DNA from: Deltaproteobacteria bacterium
GTDB taxonomy: Bacteria; Desulfobacterota; SM23-61
NCBI GenBank assembly: GCA_016875165.1
Contig: VGSF01000009.1
Coordinates: 1-64,000, forward strand
Direction: 5' to 3'
Length of the DNA stretch: 64,000 nucleotides
The notes under the pieces were generated by a model, which ran no database searches, had not been told where the DNA came from, and saw only the letters and a list, made by a program, of their open reading frames with translations. Below, in pieces: positions 25,887-37,549 of the stretch; the stretch's first letter is position 1; the number at the start of each line of letters is the position of its first letter. The position numbers and the translations under genes are program-made.

Positions 25887-26019
25887 GATGTTCTCGTAAA
25901 AAGTCTGAAAATGCCCTTTTCCGTCATTCCGGCGGAAGCCGGAATCCAGTATTTTCAAATGCTTATAAATACCCTGGACTCCGGTTTTCACCGGAGTGAC
26001 GACTTTTTACGAGATGATC
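25887..26019. mobile_element. Family A hairpin element, copy 3
   Basis: Ends GATGTTCTCGTAAAAAGTC and GACTTTTTACGAGATGATC, flanked by exact AATTAT duplications at 25881-25886 and 26020-26025. The core carries TCCGGCGGAAGCCGGAATCC and GGACTCCGGTTTTCACCGG. It is close in sequence to the copy at 53753. Together with short unannotated flanks it fills the 325-base gap between the LOG-family gene and tRNA-Leu. Confidence 0.85.
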
Positions 26020-26087
26020 AATTATAACCAGGCCCCCAAAAACAGAAACAGGCCCGCAGTAAGTTGAGGACCTGTTAGCTGTTAGCT

Positions 26088-26174
26088 TGGTGCCGAAGAG
26101 GGGACTCGAACCCCTACGTGGCAACCCACACTAAACCCTGAATCTAGCGCGTCTACCAATTCCGCCACTTCGGC
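26088..26174 (-). tRNA. tRNA-Leu (anticodon CAG)
   Basis: Acceptor stem GCCGAAG pairs with CTTCGGC, discriminator A, and CCA is encoded (26088-26090). The D-loop reads AATTGGTAGACGC and the anticodon loop TTCAGGG gives CAG, reading CUG codons. A long variable arm (GTGTGGGTTGCCACG) and T-loop GTTCGAGTCC identify a class II leucine tRNA. It is alone, on the strand opposite the neighbouring protein genes. Confidence 0.95.
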
Positions 26175-26342
26175 ATGATGGAGAAAATATTTAATACAAA
26201 ACTACTGTTAAATCACCCCTTTGTCAAGATTTTTTTCCAAATCACCGAAAATCATACGCCAGAATGATTAAGGAGTTTTTTTATGGCCCTTCTTCTTTTT
26301 ACTTTTTTCGTAACAGTTTAGCCATTTGAAAGGCTGTCAAAT

Positions 26343-26361
26343 CCCCCTTTTTCAAAGGGGG
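26343..26361. repeat. C-rich/G-rich short hairpin
   Basis: CCCCCTTT and AAAGGGGG around a three-base loop. It lies in the 386-base gap between tRNA-Leu and the transglycosylase gene. The same gap also has a C/G-rich block with a small palindrome CCTGCCTGCGGTAGGCAGG (about 26426-26445). No gene or clear promoter is seen in the gap. Confidence 0.5.
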
Positions 26362-26560
26362 AAAAGGCTGAATCTTTTATCGAATTCCAATAAAAAACCT
26401 CTCCTCCCTTTGCCAGAGCCTGCCTGCGGTAGGCAGGGGAGGGCGGGAGGAATTTCTGGGAAGGCCTTCTCAAAAAACTAAATTGTTACATTTTTTTGTT
26501 TTGCAGGTTGACAGATTTATTCCCTTTGGTTATCATATAGTCCGTTTCGTTAAGTTTGGT

Positions 26561-28174
26561 GTGAAAGGGTTTCCTCTGAAGAAAGGTTTTCTTTTCCTTA
26601 TTGTCCTAATATGCCTGTCTGGTTGCGGTGGACTGCCCTTGCGGGTCAGTGAACCTATCGCCAATGCCCCACTTCCCCAGCCTCAACGGACCTTATTCCA
26701 GCCACCTGCTGAGGAGTTTGATATAAACCTCTTAGAAACGCTGTGGAGCGCTCCGGACCCTTCCATCCCTGACCAGTTCACTTTCCCCACAGATATAGAA
26801 GTAGAATCTGTTGTGGCCGCCATCTATCCAGTATTCCAGGATGATCTTGCCTTAACTCTCCCCGTAGAAAAAACTCCGGCCCAGGAACAGGGGCAAATTT
26901 CTCCTTCTACGAATCTTGATACAATAGCTGCGCCCAAGGCAGAGACCTCGTCTTTACCGGAAGAGAAAATGACGGTCTCTACCGGACCGAAGATCGCCAA
27001 GGCCGGGAAAGTTTCTAAGTCCGGCTTCAAACAAGAACATTCGCCGGTCCCAGAAAAACCCACAGAAGGAATCTTTTCAGAAACCTTTTCTTTTCATCTG
27101 CAATCTGATCCCTGGGAAGAAACTTTCCCGTTACCAAATATTCTTGACCGTCTGCCGGAAGACTTCTTCCTCCAGCCGTCCTCTTTGACGGGAGGGAATA
27201 TAGAAATGCCAGACAGAACCGCAAATTTTTCGTCGGCCATCTTCCCTTCCCTGTTAAACGATAAAGTGGAGGAGTTCATCTCCTTCTTCCAGAATAAAGC
27301 CGGGACGTTCTTCTCCAAGGCCCTGGCTCGCTCCCAGGTTTACGAAGACCTGATGAAAAAAATCTTCCGGGAGAAAAACCTGCCTGAAGAGCTCTTCTAC
27401 TTAGCGCTGATCGAGAGCGGCTACAATCCCCATGCTCTCTCCCGGGCTAAAGCCGGCGGCATCTGGCAATTTATAAATAAGACGGCCAAGCGCTTTGGAC
27501 TCAAGGTGGACAAGTGGGTTGACGAACGCCGCGACCCGGAAAAGGCCACTTACGCCGCAGCTGAATATCTCAAAACCCTTTACGAAATGTTCAACTGTTG
27601 GGATCTGGCCACGGCCAGCTATAACGCCGGTGAAGGAAAGGTCTCGCGGGCCATGAAAAAAGCCAAAAGTCAGGACTTCTGGGAAATCTCCCAGCACCGC
27701 TATCTAAAGCGGGAGACGAAAAGGTACGTTCCTATGTTCCTGGCCGCGGTAACCATCGCCAGGGAGCCGCATAAATACGGCTTCTCAAACATTTCTTACC
27801 ATCCTCCTCTGCTTTACGAAAAAGTGTTGGTTCCTCCGGCCACTAATCTGGCCTGGATCGCCAAGGCTGCCGATACAGACCTTGCCGAGATTCTCGCTCT
27901 CAACCCGGCTCTAAAAAGGGGTATAACCCCACCGGATTCTTCCCAGTTTGAAATTAAGCTTCCGCCGGGAAAGAAGGCGGTTTTCGAGAAAACCCTTTTA
28001 TCTCCAGGTAAGTCTGCCGCGCTCAAAGGCCAGAAACACCGCGTCAAGCCCGGAGAGACTTTAGCGAGCATTGCCAAAAGATACCGGGTAACCCTCAAAG
28101 ACCTCTGCGAGGTAAATTCCGTTTCACCCCAGGCTAAAATTAAACCCGGGATAACGCTTTTGCTCCCTCCGTAG
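26561..28174 (+). CDS. Lytic murein transglycosylase lipoprotein (MltD-like) with LysM
   Basis: Periplasmic enzyme that cleaves peptidoglycan glycan strands. With the GTG start at 26561 the protein opens with a lipoprotein signal, KKGFLFLIVLICLSGCGG (lipobox LSGC). A disordered proline-rich stretch of about 230 residues follows, then a family 1 SLT domain with catalytic Glu285 in IESGYNPHALSRAKAGGIWQ and the ASYNAGEGKV motif. One LysM domain closes the protein (HRVKPGETLASIAKRY). MltD usually has one to three LysM. No ATG fits the signal, so the exact start is uncertain. Confidence 0.85.
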   Translation: MKGFPLKKGFLFLIVLICLSGCGGLPLRVSEPIANAPLPQPQRTLFQPPAEEFDINLLETLWSAPDPSIPDQFTFPTDIEVESVVAAIYPVFQDDLALTLPVEKTPAQEQGQISPSTNLDTIAAPKAETSSLPEEKMTVSTGPKIAKAGKVSKSGFKQEHSPVPEKPTEGIFSETFSFHLQSDPWEETFPLPNILDRLPEDFFLQPSSLTGGNIEMPDRTANFSSAIFPSLLNDKVEEFISFFQNKAGTFFSKALARSQVYEDLMKKIFREKNLPEELFYLALIESGYNPHALSRAKAGGIWQFINKTAKRFGLKVDKWVDERRDPEKATYAAAEYLKTLYEMFNCWDLATASYNAGEGKVSRAMKKAKSQDFWEISQHRYLKRETKRYVPMFLAAVTIAREPHKYGFSNISYHPPLLYEKVLVPPATNLAWIAKAADTDLAEILALNPALKRGITPPDSSQFEIKLPPGKKAVFEKTLLSPGKSAALKGQKHRVKPGETLASIAKRYRVTLKDLCEVNSVSPQAKIKPGITLLLPP

Positions 28175-28211
28175 AGACTTTCACAAAAACACTCGAAATC
28201 TTCTTTGCCCC

Positions 28212-29579
28212 ATGATCCATCTCGAAGAAGCCATCCATCGAATTCTCGAACAGATTACCTGTTTAGGACTGGAGCGTCTTAGCCTCCAGCAAGCTTTAGG
28301 TCGGGTTCTGGGGGAAGATATCCCGGCCCCCCGGAACATTCCTCCCTGGGACAACTCGGCTATGGACGGATATGCTGTACGGTGGCGGGATCTTCGGGCG
28401 GCTTCCCCGGGAAAACCCGTTGTCCTAAAAGTTCTGGCCGACTTGCCGGCCGGGAGGACTTTTAAGGGGCGCTTGGGGCCAGGAGAAGCTCTGCGCATCA
28501 TGACGGGCGCTCCCCTGCCCCGCAGCGCGGATACCGTGGTCCAGGTCGAGTCAACAGAGAGATCCGGCTCCAATGTAAAAATTTTTGCGGGTCCCGGAAA
28601 GGGGAAAAATATCCGTCTTGCCGGAGAAGATGTTAAGACCGGTGATTTAGTCCTGGCCAAGGGGACTGTTTTGCAGCCGGCCCACATTGGCATGCTGGCT
28701 TCCTTCCAGCGTTCTGTCGTTTATGTTTACCAGCAACCCCGGGTGGCCATTCTGGCCACCGGCGACGAACTCCTGGAAATCGACGAGCCCTTAAAAGAGG
28801 GGAAAATTGTTAACAGCAACAGCTATACCATAACGGCTCAGGTTGCCGCTTGCGGCGGCCTCCCCATCCAGCTGGGCATCGCCAAAGACCGCATGGAAGA
28901 CCTTTTGTCCAAGATTCAACAGGGATTGGTTGCCGACCTTCTGGTAACGTCCGGGGGTGTGTCAGTAGGCGATTACGACCTGGTCAAGGAAATGCTTAAA
29001 AAATTAGGAAAGATAAATTTTTGGAAAGTGGCCATGCGGCCCGGTCAACCCTTAGCCTTCGGGTTAATATCCGGAAAACCCCTGTTCGGCTTGCCGGGAA
29101 ATCCTGTTTCCTCGATGGTTTCTTTCGAACAATTTGTCCGCCCAGCCATTCTTAAAATGTCCGGCCACCAGAACCTCTTCCGTCCCACGCTAAAGGCTTG
29201 CCTTAGGGAAGACCTTGAGAAGAAAGCGGGTCTCGTTCATTTCATCCGTTGCCGTTTGTCCCGCGAAGGGGAAAAAATTTATGCCTCCACCACCGGCGAG
29301 CAGGGTTCGGGGATTCTTTCCTCTATGGTCAAAGCCCAGGGGCTCATAGTCCTTCCCCGGGACCTTGCCCGGGTGCGCGCGGGTGAAGAAGTGCAAATCA
29401 TCCTTCTTGACCCGATGTTTTTTCACTCTCCTCTCCCTTCTTACCTTTCTCTGCCTGGCGGTAGGCAAAAAAGAGTTGATCTCTTGGCCGCTTTGGGGTA
29501 TAAAAGAAGATCGGTTGCTCCTTGCTCTTTTGCCCACGGCGAATTGGCTATCGAACCCAAAAGGAGGAAAAAGACTTGA
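28212..29579 (+). CDS. moeA: Molybdopterin molybdenumtransferase
   Basis: Inserts molybdenum into adenylated molybdopterin. DNSAMDGYAVR near residue 50, the RIMTGAPLPRSADTVVQ segment and VTSGGVSVGDYDLVKEM are conserved MoeA motifs, and GLPGNPVSSMVSFEQFVRP follows. At 455 residues it is about 50 longer than usual; the excess is a C-terminal tail (after QIILLDP) rich in Ser, Arg and Lys that is not part of the family. The tail overlaps the rpsF ribosome binding site and start by four bases. Confidence 0.9.
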   Translation: MIHLEEAIHRILEQITCLGLERLSLQQALGRVLGEDIPAPRNIPPWDNSAMDGYAVRWRDLRAASPGKPVVLKVLADLPAGRTFKGRLGPGEALRIMTGAPLPRSADTVVQVESTERSGSNVKIFAGPGKGKNIRLAGEDVKTGDLVLAKGTVLQPAHIGMLASFQRSVVYVYQQPRVAILATGDELLEIDEPLKEGKIVNSNSYTITAQVAACGGLPIQLGIAKDRMEDLLSKIQQGLVADLLVTSGGVSVGDYDLVKEMLKKLGKINFWKVAMRPGQPLAFGLISGKPLFGLPGNPVSSMVSFEQFVRPAILKMSGHQNLFRPTLKACLREDLEKKAGLVHFIRCRLSREGEKIYASTTGEQGSGILSSMVKAQGLIVLPRDLARVRAGEEVQIILLDPMFFHSPLPSYLSLPGGRQKRVDLLAALGYKRRSVAPCSFAHGELAIEPKRRKKT

Positions 29580-30007
29580 GACGTTACGAAACCATCTTCA
29601 TTACCCACCCGGAACTTTCCGAAGAAGGCCTTGCCGAGCTTAAGGAAAAATTGCGTTCCATCATAAACGGCTTGAAGGGGGATTTCGTCAAGCTGGAAGA
29701 TTGGGGCCTGAAGAAGTTGGGCTATGCGATCCGCAAAAACACCCGCGGCCATTATTTCCTGCTTGACTATCTTGCTGCCACAGAATTGGTCCGCGAAATT
29801 GAAAGAACCCTTCGCCTGAACGATCGGGTCCTCAAATTCCAAACCGTCAGGATCAGCAGCCAGATATCCCCCGAAGCTGCCCAGGCCCTAAAAGAAGCGG
29901 CCCTGGCTGAAGGGACTATCAAGGCCGCGGAGCGCCCCCCGCTCTCCCAAGAACCCCCGAGGGAAGATTCTGAGAAAGAGGTGGCCGAGGAAGGAGAAGA
30001 AAAATGA
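29576..30007 (+). CDS. rpsF: 30S ribosomal protein S6
   Basis: Binds 16S rRNA together with S18. [18 protein letters not shown] is the normal start; the chosen TTG at 29576 is led by an ideal AAAGGAGG. The core (about 1-95) is followed by an acidic extension ending [14 protein letters not shown], seen in several groups. The 3' end overlaps rpsR by four bases (ATGA), so the two are translationally coupled. It leads rpsF-rpsR-rplI-dnaB. Confidence 0.95.
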   Translation: MRRYETIFITHPELSEEGLAELKEKLRSIINGLKGDFVKLEDWGLKKLGYAIRKNTRGHYFLLDYLAATELVREIERTLRLNDRVLKFQTVRISSQISPEAAQALKEAALAEGTIKAAERPPLSQEPPREDSEKEVAEEGEEK

Positions 30008-30252
30008 AACCCCAGACAATTAAAAAGAAAAGGCCTTTCCAGCGGCGGAAAGTCTGCGTATTCTGTGCCGACAGCGGGATGAAGATTGTTTACAAGGACG
30101 TTAAAACCCTGAACCACTTCATCTCCGAGCGGGGTAAGATTCTTCCCCGCAGGATATCCGGAAATTGCGCCAAGCACCAGAGGGATCTTACGGCCGAGAT
30201 CAAAAAAGCCCGGAACATCGCTCTCATGCCCTTTTCGATCGTTAGCTCGTAA
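30004..30252 (+). CDS. rpsR: 30S ribosomal protein S18
   Basis: 82 residues. [19 protein letters not shown] and the conserved [20 protein letters not shown] and [21 protein letters not shown] blocks are standard; two cysteines (CVFC) with a third further on suggest a zinc-type S18. The ATG overlaps the rpsF stop. A spacer of 150 bases with GCCCGTGCTGGGC and a short T-run separates it from rplI. Confidence 0.96.
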   Translation: MKPQTIKKKRPFQRRKVCVFCADSGMKIVYKDVKTLNHFISERGKILPRRISGNCAKHQRDLTAEIKKARNIALMPFSIVSS

Positions 30253-30404
30253 AGACCCCGCCTGCGGCGGATTTCTCTTTCTTGCCTTTGCTCGCCCGTG
30301 CTGGGCCTTTTTAAAAACCTTTTCCCGAAATCCTTCGGGACATTCTGATTTAGGAGAAGATGCCGGCCGCTTCCCCGGGAACGGCTCATTCTCTGGAGGA
30401 TTTT

Positions 30405-30869
30405 ATGAAAGTCATCCTAATTGAAAACGTCGCTTCTCTGGGAAAGGCTGGAGAGGTCGTTCAGGTCTCTGTTGGCTATGGGCGAAATTACCTCATACCT
30501 AAAAAATTGGCGCTTGAGGCGTCTCCTGCCAATATGCTCCTGCTGGAACGCCAGCGGGAAACTTTTCTGAAAAAAGCCGGCAAAGAAAAAGGCAAGGCCC
30601 AAGATTTAGCTTTGAAGATAGAGTCTTTCTTCTTCACCCTGGCCCGGCCGGCAGGTGAGAGTAATAAGCTTTTCGGCTCGGTTACAACCATGGATATACA
30701 AAAATTATTGAGTGACAATGGGATCGTAGTGGACCGGCGGAAGATTATTTTGGCGAATCCGATCAAGACCTTGGGCAGCTTCCTCGTTCCGGTGAAATTG
30801 CATCCGGAAGTTACGGCTCACCTTAAAATAGGTGTCGAGCCGGTGGCCGCGGACAAAGCGATTTCTTAG
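30405..30869 (+). CDS. rplI: 50S ribosomal protein L9
   Basis: 154-residue two-domain ribosomal protein. The N-terminal domain MKVILIENVASLGKAGEVVQ plus VGYGRNYLIPKKLA is diagnostic, followed by the long connecting helix and C-terminal domain (LFGSVTTMDIQKLL). The ATG at 30405 follows TGGAGGAT; in-frame codons upstream back to 30360 lack a site. dnaB starts 31 bases after its stop. Confidence 0.95.
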   Translation: MKVILIENVASLGKAGEVVQVSVGYGRNYLIPKKLALEASPANMLLLERQRETFLKKAGKEKGKAQDLALKIESFFFTLARPAGESNKLFGSVTTMDIQKLLSDNGIVVDRRKIILANPIKTLGSFLVPVKLHPEVTAHLKIGVEPVAADKAIS

Positions 30870-30900
30870 TAAATCTTTAGCCTTTCAGGGGAACAAAAAG

Positions 30901-32247
30901 ATGGACCTTCTGGCCCAACGCCTTCCACCTCAAAGCCTCGAGGCCGAGGTCTCTGTCCTGGGGGGTGTGTTGCTGGAAAACGAGGCCTTGAATCGCGTTC
31001 TGGAGGTCGTCCGCGAGGGTGATTTCTACCGTGAATCCCACCGCAAGATCTTCTCGGCCATGGTGAATCTATATGAGCGCAATGAGCCGGCAGACCTGAT
31101 TACTCTTTCCGAAACCCTGAAAAAAAAGGGGTCCTTAGAAGAAATCGGGGGCCTGGACTACCTGAATTTTCTGGCAAACAGCATTCCCACCGCGGCTAAT
31201 ATCGCCTATTACGCTAAAATCATCAAAGAAAAGTCCATTCTCCGCAAGCTCATCAACCGGGCTACGGAAATTGTCAGTCTAGGTTATTCCAACTCCAGCG
31301 ACGTGGATGAATTCCTGGACCAGGCTGAGCGTTTGATCTTTGAAATTTCCGAGGACCGGGTCCGCCCTTCCTTCTATCCCATTAAAGACATCATTAAGTC
31401 CAGCTTTAAAACAATCGAAAGGTTATACGAGAAACACCAGCTGATCACTGGAGTTCCTACGGGCTTTACCAAATTGGACGAATTGACTTCCGGTCTCCAG
31501 CCTTCTGACCTGATCATCGTCGCCGGCCGCCCTTCCATGGGCAAGACGGCCCTCGCCCTTAACATCACGCAGCATGCCGCTATCGAAGGGGGAATTCCTT
31601 CGGTGATCTTCTCCCTGGAAATGGCCAAAGAACAACTGGCCCTGCGCATGCTTTGCTCCGAAGCCAAAGTGGATGCTCATCGCCTGCGCGGCGGATTTCT
31701 TGGCGAGGCGGACTGGCCCAGGCTCACCCGGGCCGCCGGCAGCCTTTCCGAGGCCCCTATTTTCATTGATGATACGCCTGGGATTACGGTTCTGGAAATG
31801 CGGGCGAAAGCCCGCCGTTTAAAAGCAGAACATAATTTAGGCCTGGTGGTCGTGGATTATATGCAGTTGATGCGCGGCCGTTCCGATTCTGAGACCAGAG
31901 AACAGGAGATTTCCGACATTTCCCGCTCCTTAAAATCTCTGGCCAAGGAACTGTCCCTGCCGGTCATCGCTCTTTCTCAACTGAACCGCCGGGTTGAAGA
32001 CCGCGGCGATAGACGCCCCCAATTAGCCGACCTTAGAGAATCGGGGGCTATTGAGCAGGATGCGGACGTAATTATTTTTATCTATCGCGATGAGGTATAT
32101 AACAAGTCCGATGATAACCCCAAAAGAGGGAAGGCCGAAATAATTATCGGCAAACAAAGGAATGGTCCAACCGACGTTTTCGAGCTGGCTTTCCTGGATA
32201 AATACACCTGTTTTGAAAACCTTTCTCCAATCCAAGAAGACCGATAA
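30901..32247 (+). CDS. dnaB: Replicative DNA helicase DnaB
   Basis: Hexameric 5'-3' helicase that unwinds the chromosome at the fork. N-terminal domain starts RLPPQSLEAEVSVLGGVLLE; the RecA-like motor has P-loop GRPSMGKT at 209-216, VVDYMQLMRG Walker B, SQLNRRVEDR and DLRESGAIEQDADVI. 448 residues, with no intein. The rpsF-rpsR-rplI-dnaB order is common; being followed directly by dnaA is not. Confidence 0.96.
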   Translation: MDLLAQRLPPQSLEAEVSVLGGVLLENEALNRVLEVVREGDFYRESHRKIFSAMVNLYERNEPADLITLSETLKKKGSLEEIGGLDYLNFLANSIPTAANIAYYAKIIKEKSILRKLINRATEIVSLGYSNSSDVDEFLDQAERLIFEISEDRVRPSFYPIKDIIKSSFKTIERLYEKHQLITGVPTGFTKLDELTSGLQPSDLIIVAGRPSMGKTALALNITQHAAIEGGIPSVIFSLEMAKEQLALRMLCSEAKVDAHRLRGGFLGEADWPRLTRAAGSLSEAPIFIDDTPGITVLEMRAKARRLKAEHNLGLVVVDYMQLMRGRSDSETREQEISDISRSLKSLAKELSLPVIALSQLNRRVEDRGDRRPQLADLRESGAIEQDADVIIFIYRDEVYNKSDDNPKRGKAEIIIGKQRNGPTDVFELAFLDKYTCFENLSPIQEDR

Positions 32248-32282
32248 CGCGGCCAACTAGTTGTTTTTATTTGGTTTGTATT

Positions 32283-32314
32283 TTGTTCACAGGTGTTTAT
32301 AACTTTGTGTATAC
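32283..32314. promoter_or_regulatory. Cluster of DnaA-box-like sites upstream of dnaA
   Basis: Three nine-base sites each differ by one base from the DnaA box TTATNCACA or its complement: TTGTTCACA (32283-32291), TGTTTATAA (32294-32302) and TGTGTATAC (32306-32314). They are spaced 11-12 bases apart, about one helical turn. They lie 40 bases before the dnaA ATG. They could be autoregulatory sites of dnaA or part of the replication origin. Confidence 0.5.
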
Positions 32315-32353
32315 TTTGTTCCTTTGCGGAAAGAATTTGTTGAGGTGTTGCCC

Positions 32354-33694
32354 ATGCCTATGAAAGAAAACTGGAACAGGGTTCTTGCTGCCGTGAGCGA
32401 AAAGATTAGCCAGAAGTCTTTTGACATCTGGTTAAAACCTATTACCCTTATCAGCATGGGGCAGAATACCGTGGACCTGGAGGTTCCCAATAAGTTTTTT
32501 AAAGATTGGATATCCGAAAATTATCAAACTCTTATCAAAGACACTTTGTCCCAGATTACCAAAAACAATTACACCATCCATTTTCATTTAAAAGAAGGTC
32601 TTGAGGATAAAGTGGTAAAGCCAAAGCCTTCCGAAAAAATTCCCCTTCCTAAGTCCGGCCAGCGGTCGGTCAGAGAAGATGGCCTTAACCCAAGCTATAC
32701 CTTTGATGCCTTTGTCGTCGGTTCTTGTAATCAGTTCGCCCATGCGGCGGCCTTAGCCGTGGCCAACTTTCCCGCAAAGAACTACAACCCTCTCTTCGTT
32801 TATGGAGGAGTGGGGCTTGGTAAAACACACCTAATTAACGCAATAGGAACACATGTCGTCCAGAACGATCCAACCGCTAAGGTGTGTTATCTCTCTTCAG
32901 AAAAATTTACCAATGAATTAATTAATAGTTTGAAGTATGAAAAAATGTCGGATTTTCGAAACAAATACCGTAGCAAAGATGTTCTTCTGGTGGATGACAT
33001 TCAGTTTCTGGGCGGCAAAGAGAGGACCCAGGAAGAGTTTTTCCATACTTTTAATTCTCTATATGACTCCCACAAGCAAATTGTCATAACAAGCGATAAG
33101 CTACCCAAAGAAATTCCAGGTTTAGAAGAGAGGTTGAGGTCCCGGATTAGTTGGGGATTAATCGCCGATATCCAGCCGCCGGATATTGAAACCAAGGTGG
33201 CCATTTTATGCAAGAAAGCTGAAGGTTATAATCTTTCTCTTTCCAACGAGATCGGCCTTTTTTTGGCATCGCATCTCGGCTCGAATATCCGGGAATTAGA
33301 GGGCGCGCTTACTCGCCTTAGGGCTTTTGCTTCCCTTACGGGAAAGGAGATTGATCTTTCCATGACAACTGAAACGTTAAAAGATATACTTACCGATCGC
33401 CAGAAGATGCTTAGTATAGAAAACATTCAAAAAACTGTCGCTAATTTTTATAATATAAAGGTTTTAGACTTAAAGTCTGCTAGAAAAATTAAACTTTTTA
33501 CCCTTCCCAGACAAATTTCCATGTACCTCTGCCGTAATATGACCAAATCTTCTTTTCCAGAGATAGGAACAAAATTCGGAGGTAAGGATCATTCTACGGT
33601 TATTCATGCCTGTCGCAAGATTGAAAAAAAAATTATCGATGACCGGGATATTAAAAATGTCGTTGAAACCATTAAAAATGAACTGCAAAAATAA
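32354..33694 (+). CDS. dnaA: Chromosomal replication initiator DnaA
   Basis: Binds DnaA boxes, opens the origin and loads DnaB. Domain I MKENWNRVLAAVSEKISQKSF, AAA+ domain with P-loop GGVGLGKTH (151-159), Walker B LLVDDIQFLGG and domain IV with the DNA-binding signature GGKDHSTVIHACRKIE. I chose the ATG at 32354 because GAGGTG lies eight bases upstream. 446 residues, normal. It is followed by dnaN. Confidence 0.96.
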   Translation: MPMKENWNRVLAAVSEKISQKSFDIWLKPITLISMGQNTVDLEVPNKFFKDWISENYQTLIKDTLSQITKNNYTIHFHLKEGLEDKVVKPKPSEKIPLPKSGQRSVREDGLNPSYTFDAFVVGSCNQFAHAAALAVANFPAKNYNPLFVYGGVGLGKTHLINAIGTHVVQNDPTAKVCYLSSEKFTNELINSLKYEKMSDFRNKYRSKDVLLVDDIQFLGGKERTQEEFFHTFNSLYDSHKQIVITSDKLPKEIPGLEERLRSRISWGLIADIQPPDIETKVAILCKKAEGYNLSLSNEIGLFLASHLGSNIRELEGALTRLRAFASLTGKEIDLSMTTETLKDILTDRQKMLSIENIQKTVANFYNIKVLDLKSARKIKLFTLPRQISMYLCRNMTKSSFPEIGTKFGGKDHSTVIHACRKIEKKIIDDRDIKNVVETIKNELQK

Positions 33695-33917
33695 GTTAGT
33701 TGCCTGTGGATGGAAAGTGGATTGCATGACGCTATAACTCTCTTGTTTTTTTTTGTGCTTTTTTCCACAGGTTCTCTTTTATAAATGCACATCCCTTTTT
33801 AACTTAAACGTGTTGAAATTTAAAAATTTTTTGTTTATTATCTTTATTTGCACAGGAACTACTAATACTACTAATAATTTCTATTAAAATATATTAATAT
33901 TAGTATGGAGAGAAAAT
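33695..33917. other. AT-rich dnaA-dnaN spacer, candidate origin
   Basis: TTTTCCACA at 33761-33769 is one mismatch from a DnaA box and TGTGGATGG at about 33709 is two mismatches away. The last 130 bases are strongly AT-rich with repeated TAATA/CTACTAATA motifs (33860-33900), as expected of an unwinding element. This gap or the one upstream of dnaA is the likely origin; no full box cluster is visible, so it is a hypothesis. Confidence 0.4.
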
Positions 33918-35033
33918 ATGGAATTCAATATTAACAAGGATGAATTTGTCAAAGGCCTTTTCCGGGTTCAGAATATTGTGGAAAAGAAAGTAACAATGCC
34001 CATACTTTTAAATGTTTTACTCGATGCCCAGGGGAAGGATTTATCCATAACAGCAACCAATTTAGAAGTAGGTTTAAAAGGGGTTCATCCGGCAGAAATT
34101 ATTAAGGATGGAAAGGCAACCCTATCAGCCAAAAAACTTTATGAGGTAATAAAAGAACTTCCTGAAAAAAAAATTTCCCTAAAATTGAAAGAGAACCAGT
34201 GGGTAGAAATTTTTAGTGGAAAGTCTCTTTTTAATATTATGGGACTTTCTGCGGATTCATTCCCCTCTCTCCCTGTTTTTGAAGAAGATGATTTTATTGG
34301 GGCTGATTTAGTTGTTTTTAAAGAAATGATTGAAAAAACGTTTTTCGCCGTATCTTCCGACGAAACCCGCCAGAATCTAACCGGTGTGTTTTTTTTGCAA
34401 AAAAGAGAAGGAGAAGAAAAAACTCTTAAAATGGTAGCCACGGATGGGTACCGTCTTTCTATGATAGACCGCCCACTAAACACGGAAGTAAAAGGTTTGG
34501 AAAAAGGCATATTGCTTCCCAAAAGAGGCCTGGCGGAATTATCTAAATTATTAGACGAAGGTGGAGAGAAGATTTGGATAAAATTGAAAAACAACAATTT
34601 CATAGTTAAAAAAGAAGGAGTCGTTTTAATAATGCGTCTTCTGGATTCTGAATTTCCCGACTATCGGCAAGTAATACCCCTTAAAACAAAAAAACATATT
34701 CGCATTAAGAGAACGCAGTTTATGGAATCCCTGAAGAGAGTATCAATTCTTTCCAGCGAGAAAACAAAGGGAGTTAAATTTCATTTCAGTAAGGACACCT
34801 TAGAACTAACCGCCTACAATCCAGATCTCGGAGAAGCCAAAGAAGAAATTACGGTAGAGTATAAAGGGGAAGATTTAACGGTAGGATTTAACGCCAGGTT
34901 CATTTTAGAAAATTTAAACATATTAAATTCAGATGATGTTCTTTTGGATTTAGAAGATGGAATAAGCCCATCAATCATAAGGCCAGATAATGACGAAAAG
35001 CATACCTGCGTAGTTATGCCCATGAGGATTTAG
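33918..35033 (+). CDS. dnaN: DNA polymerase III beta subunit (sliding clamp)
   Basis: 371-residue ring-forming processivity clamp. The three-domain structure is shown by N-terminal MEFNINKDEFVKGLFRVQNI, central ATDGYRLSMID and C-terminal FNARFILENLNILNSDDVL with the ending VVMPMRI. GGAGAGAAAAT precedes the ATG. gyrB begins 12 bases later; recF, often found between them, is absent. Confidence 0.96.
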   Translation: MEFNINKDEFVKGLFRVQNIVEKKVTMPILLNVLLDAQGKDLSITATNLEVGLKGVHPAEIIKDGKATLSAKKLYEVIKELPEKKISLKLKENQWVEIFSGKSLFNIMGLSADSFPSLPVFEEDDFIGADLVVFKEMIEKTFFAVSSDETRQNLTGVFFLQKREGEEKTLKMVATDGYRLSMIDRPLNTEVKGLEKGILLPKRGLAELSKLLDEGGEKIWIKLKNNNFIVKKEGVVLIMRLLDSEFPDYRQVIPLKTKKHIRIKRTQFMESLKRVSILSSEKTKGVKFHFSKDTLELTAYNPDLGEAKEEITVEYKGEDLTVGFNARFILENLNILNSDDVLLDLEDGISPSIIRPDNDEKHTCVVMPMRI

Positions 35034-37508
<2,475 letters not shown>

Positions 37509-37549
37509 AAATAATTCCAAAATACAAAAAAAGAATTAGAAAGAGTTCT

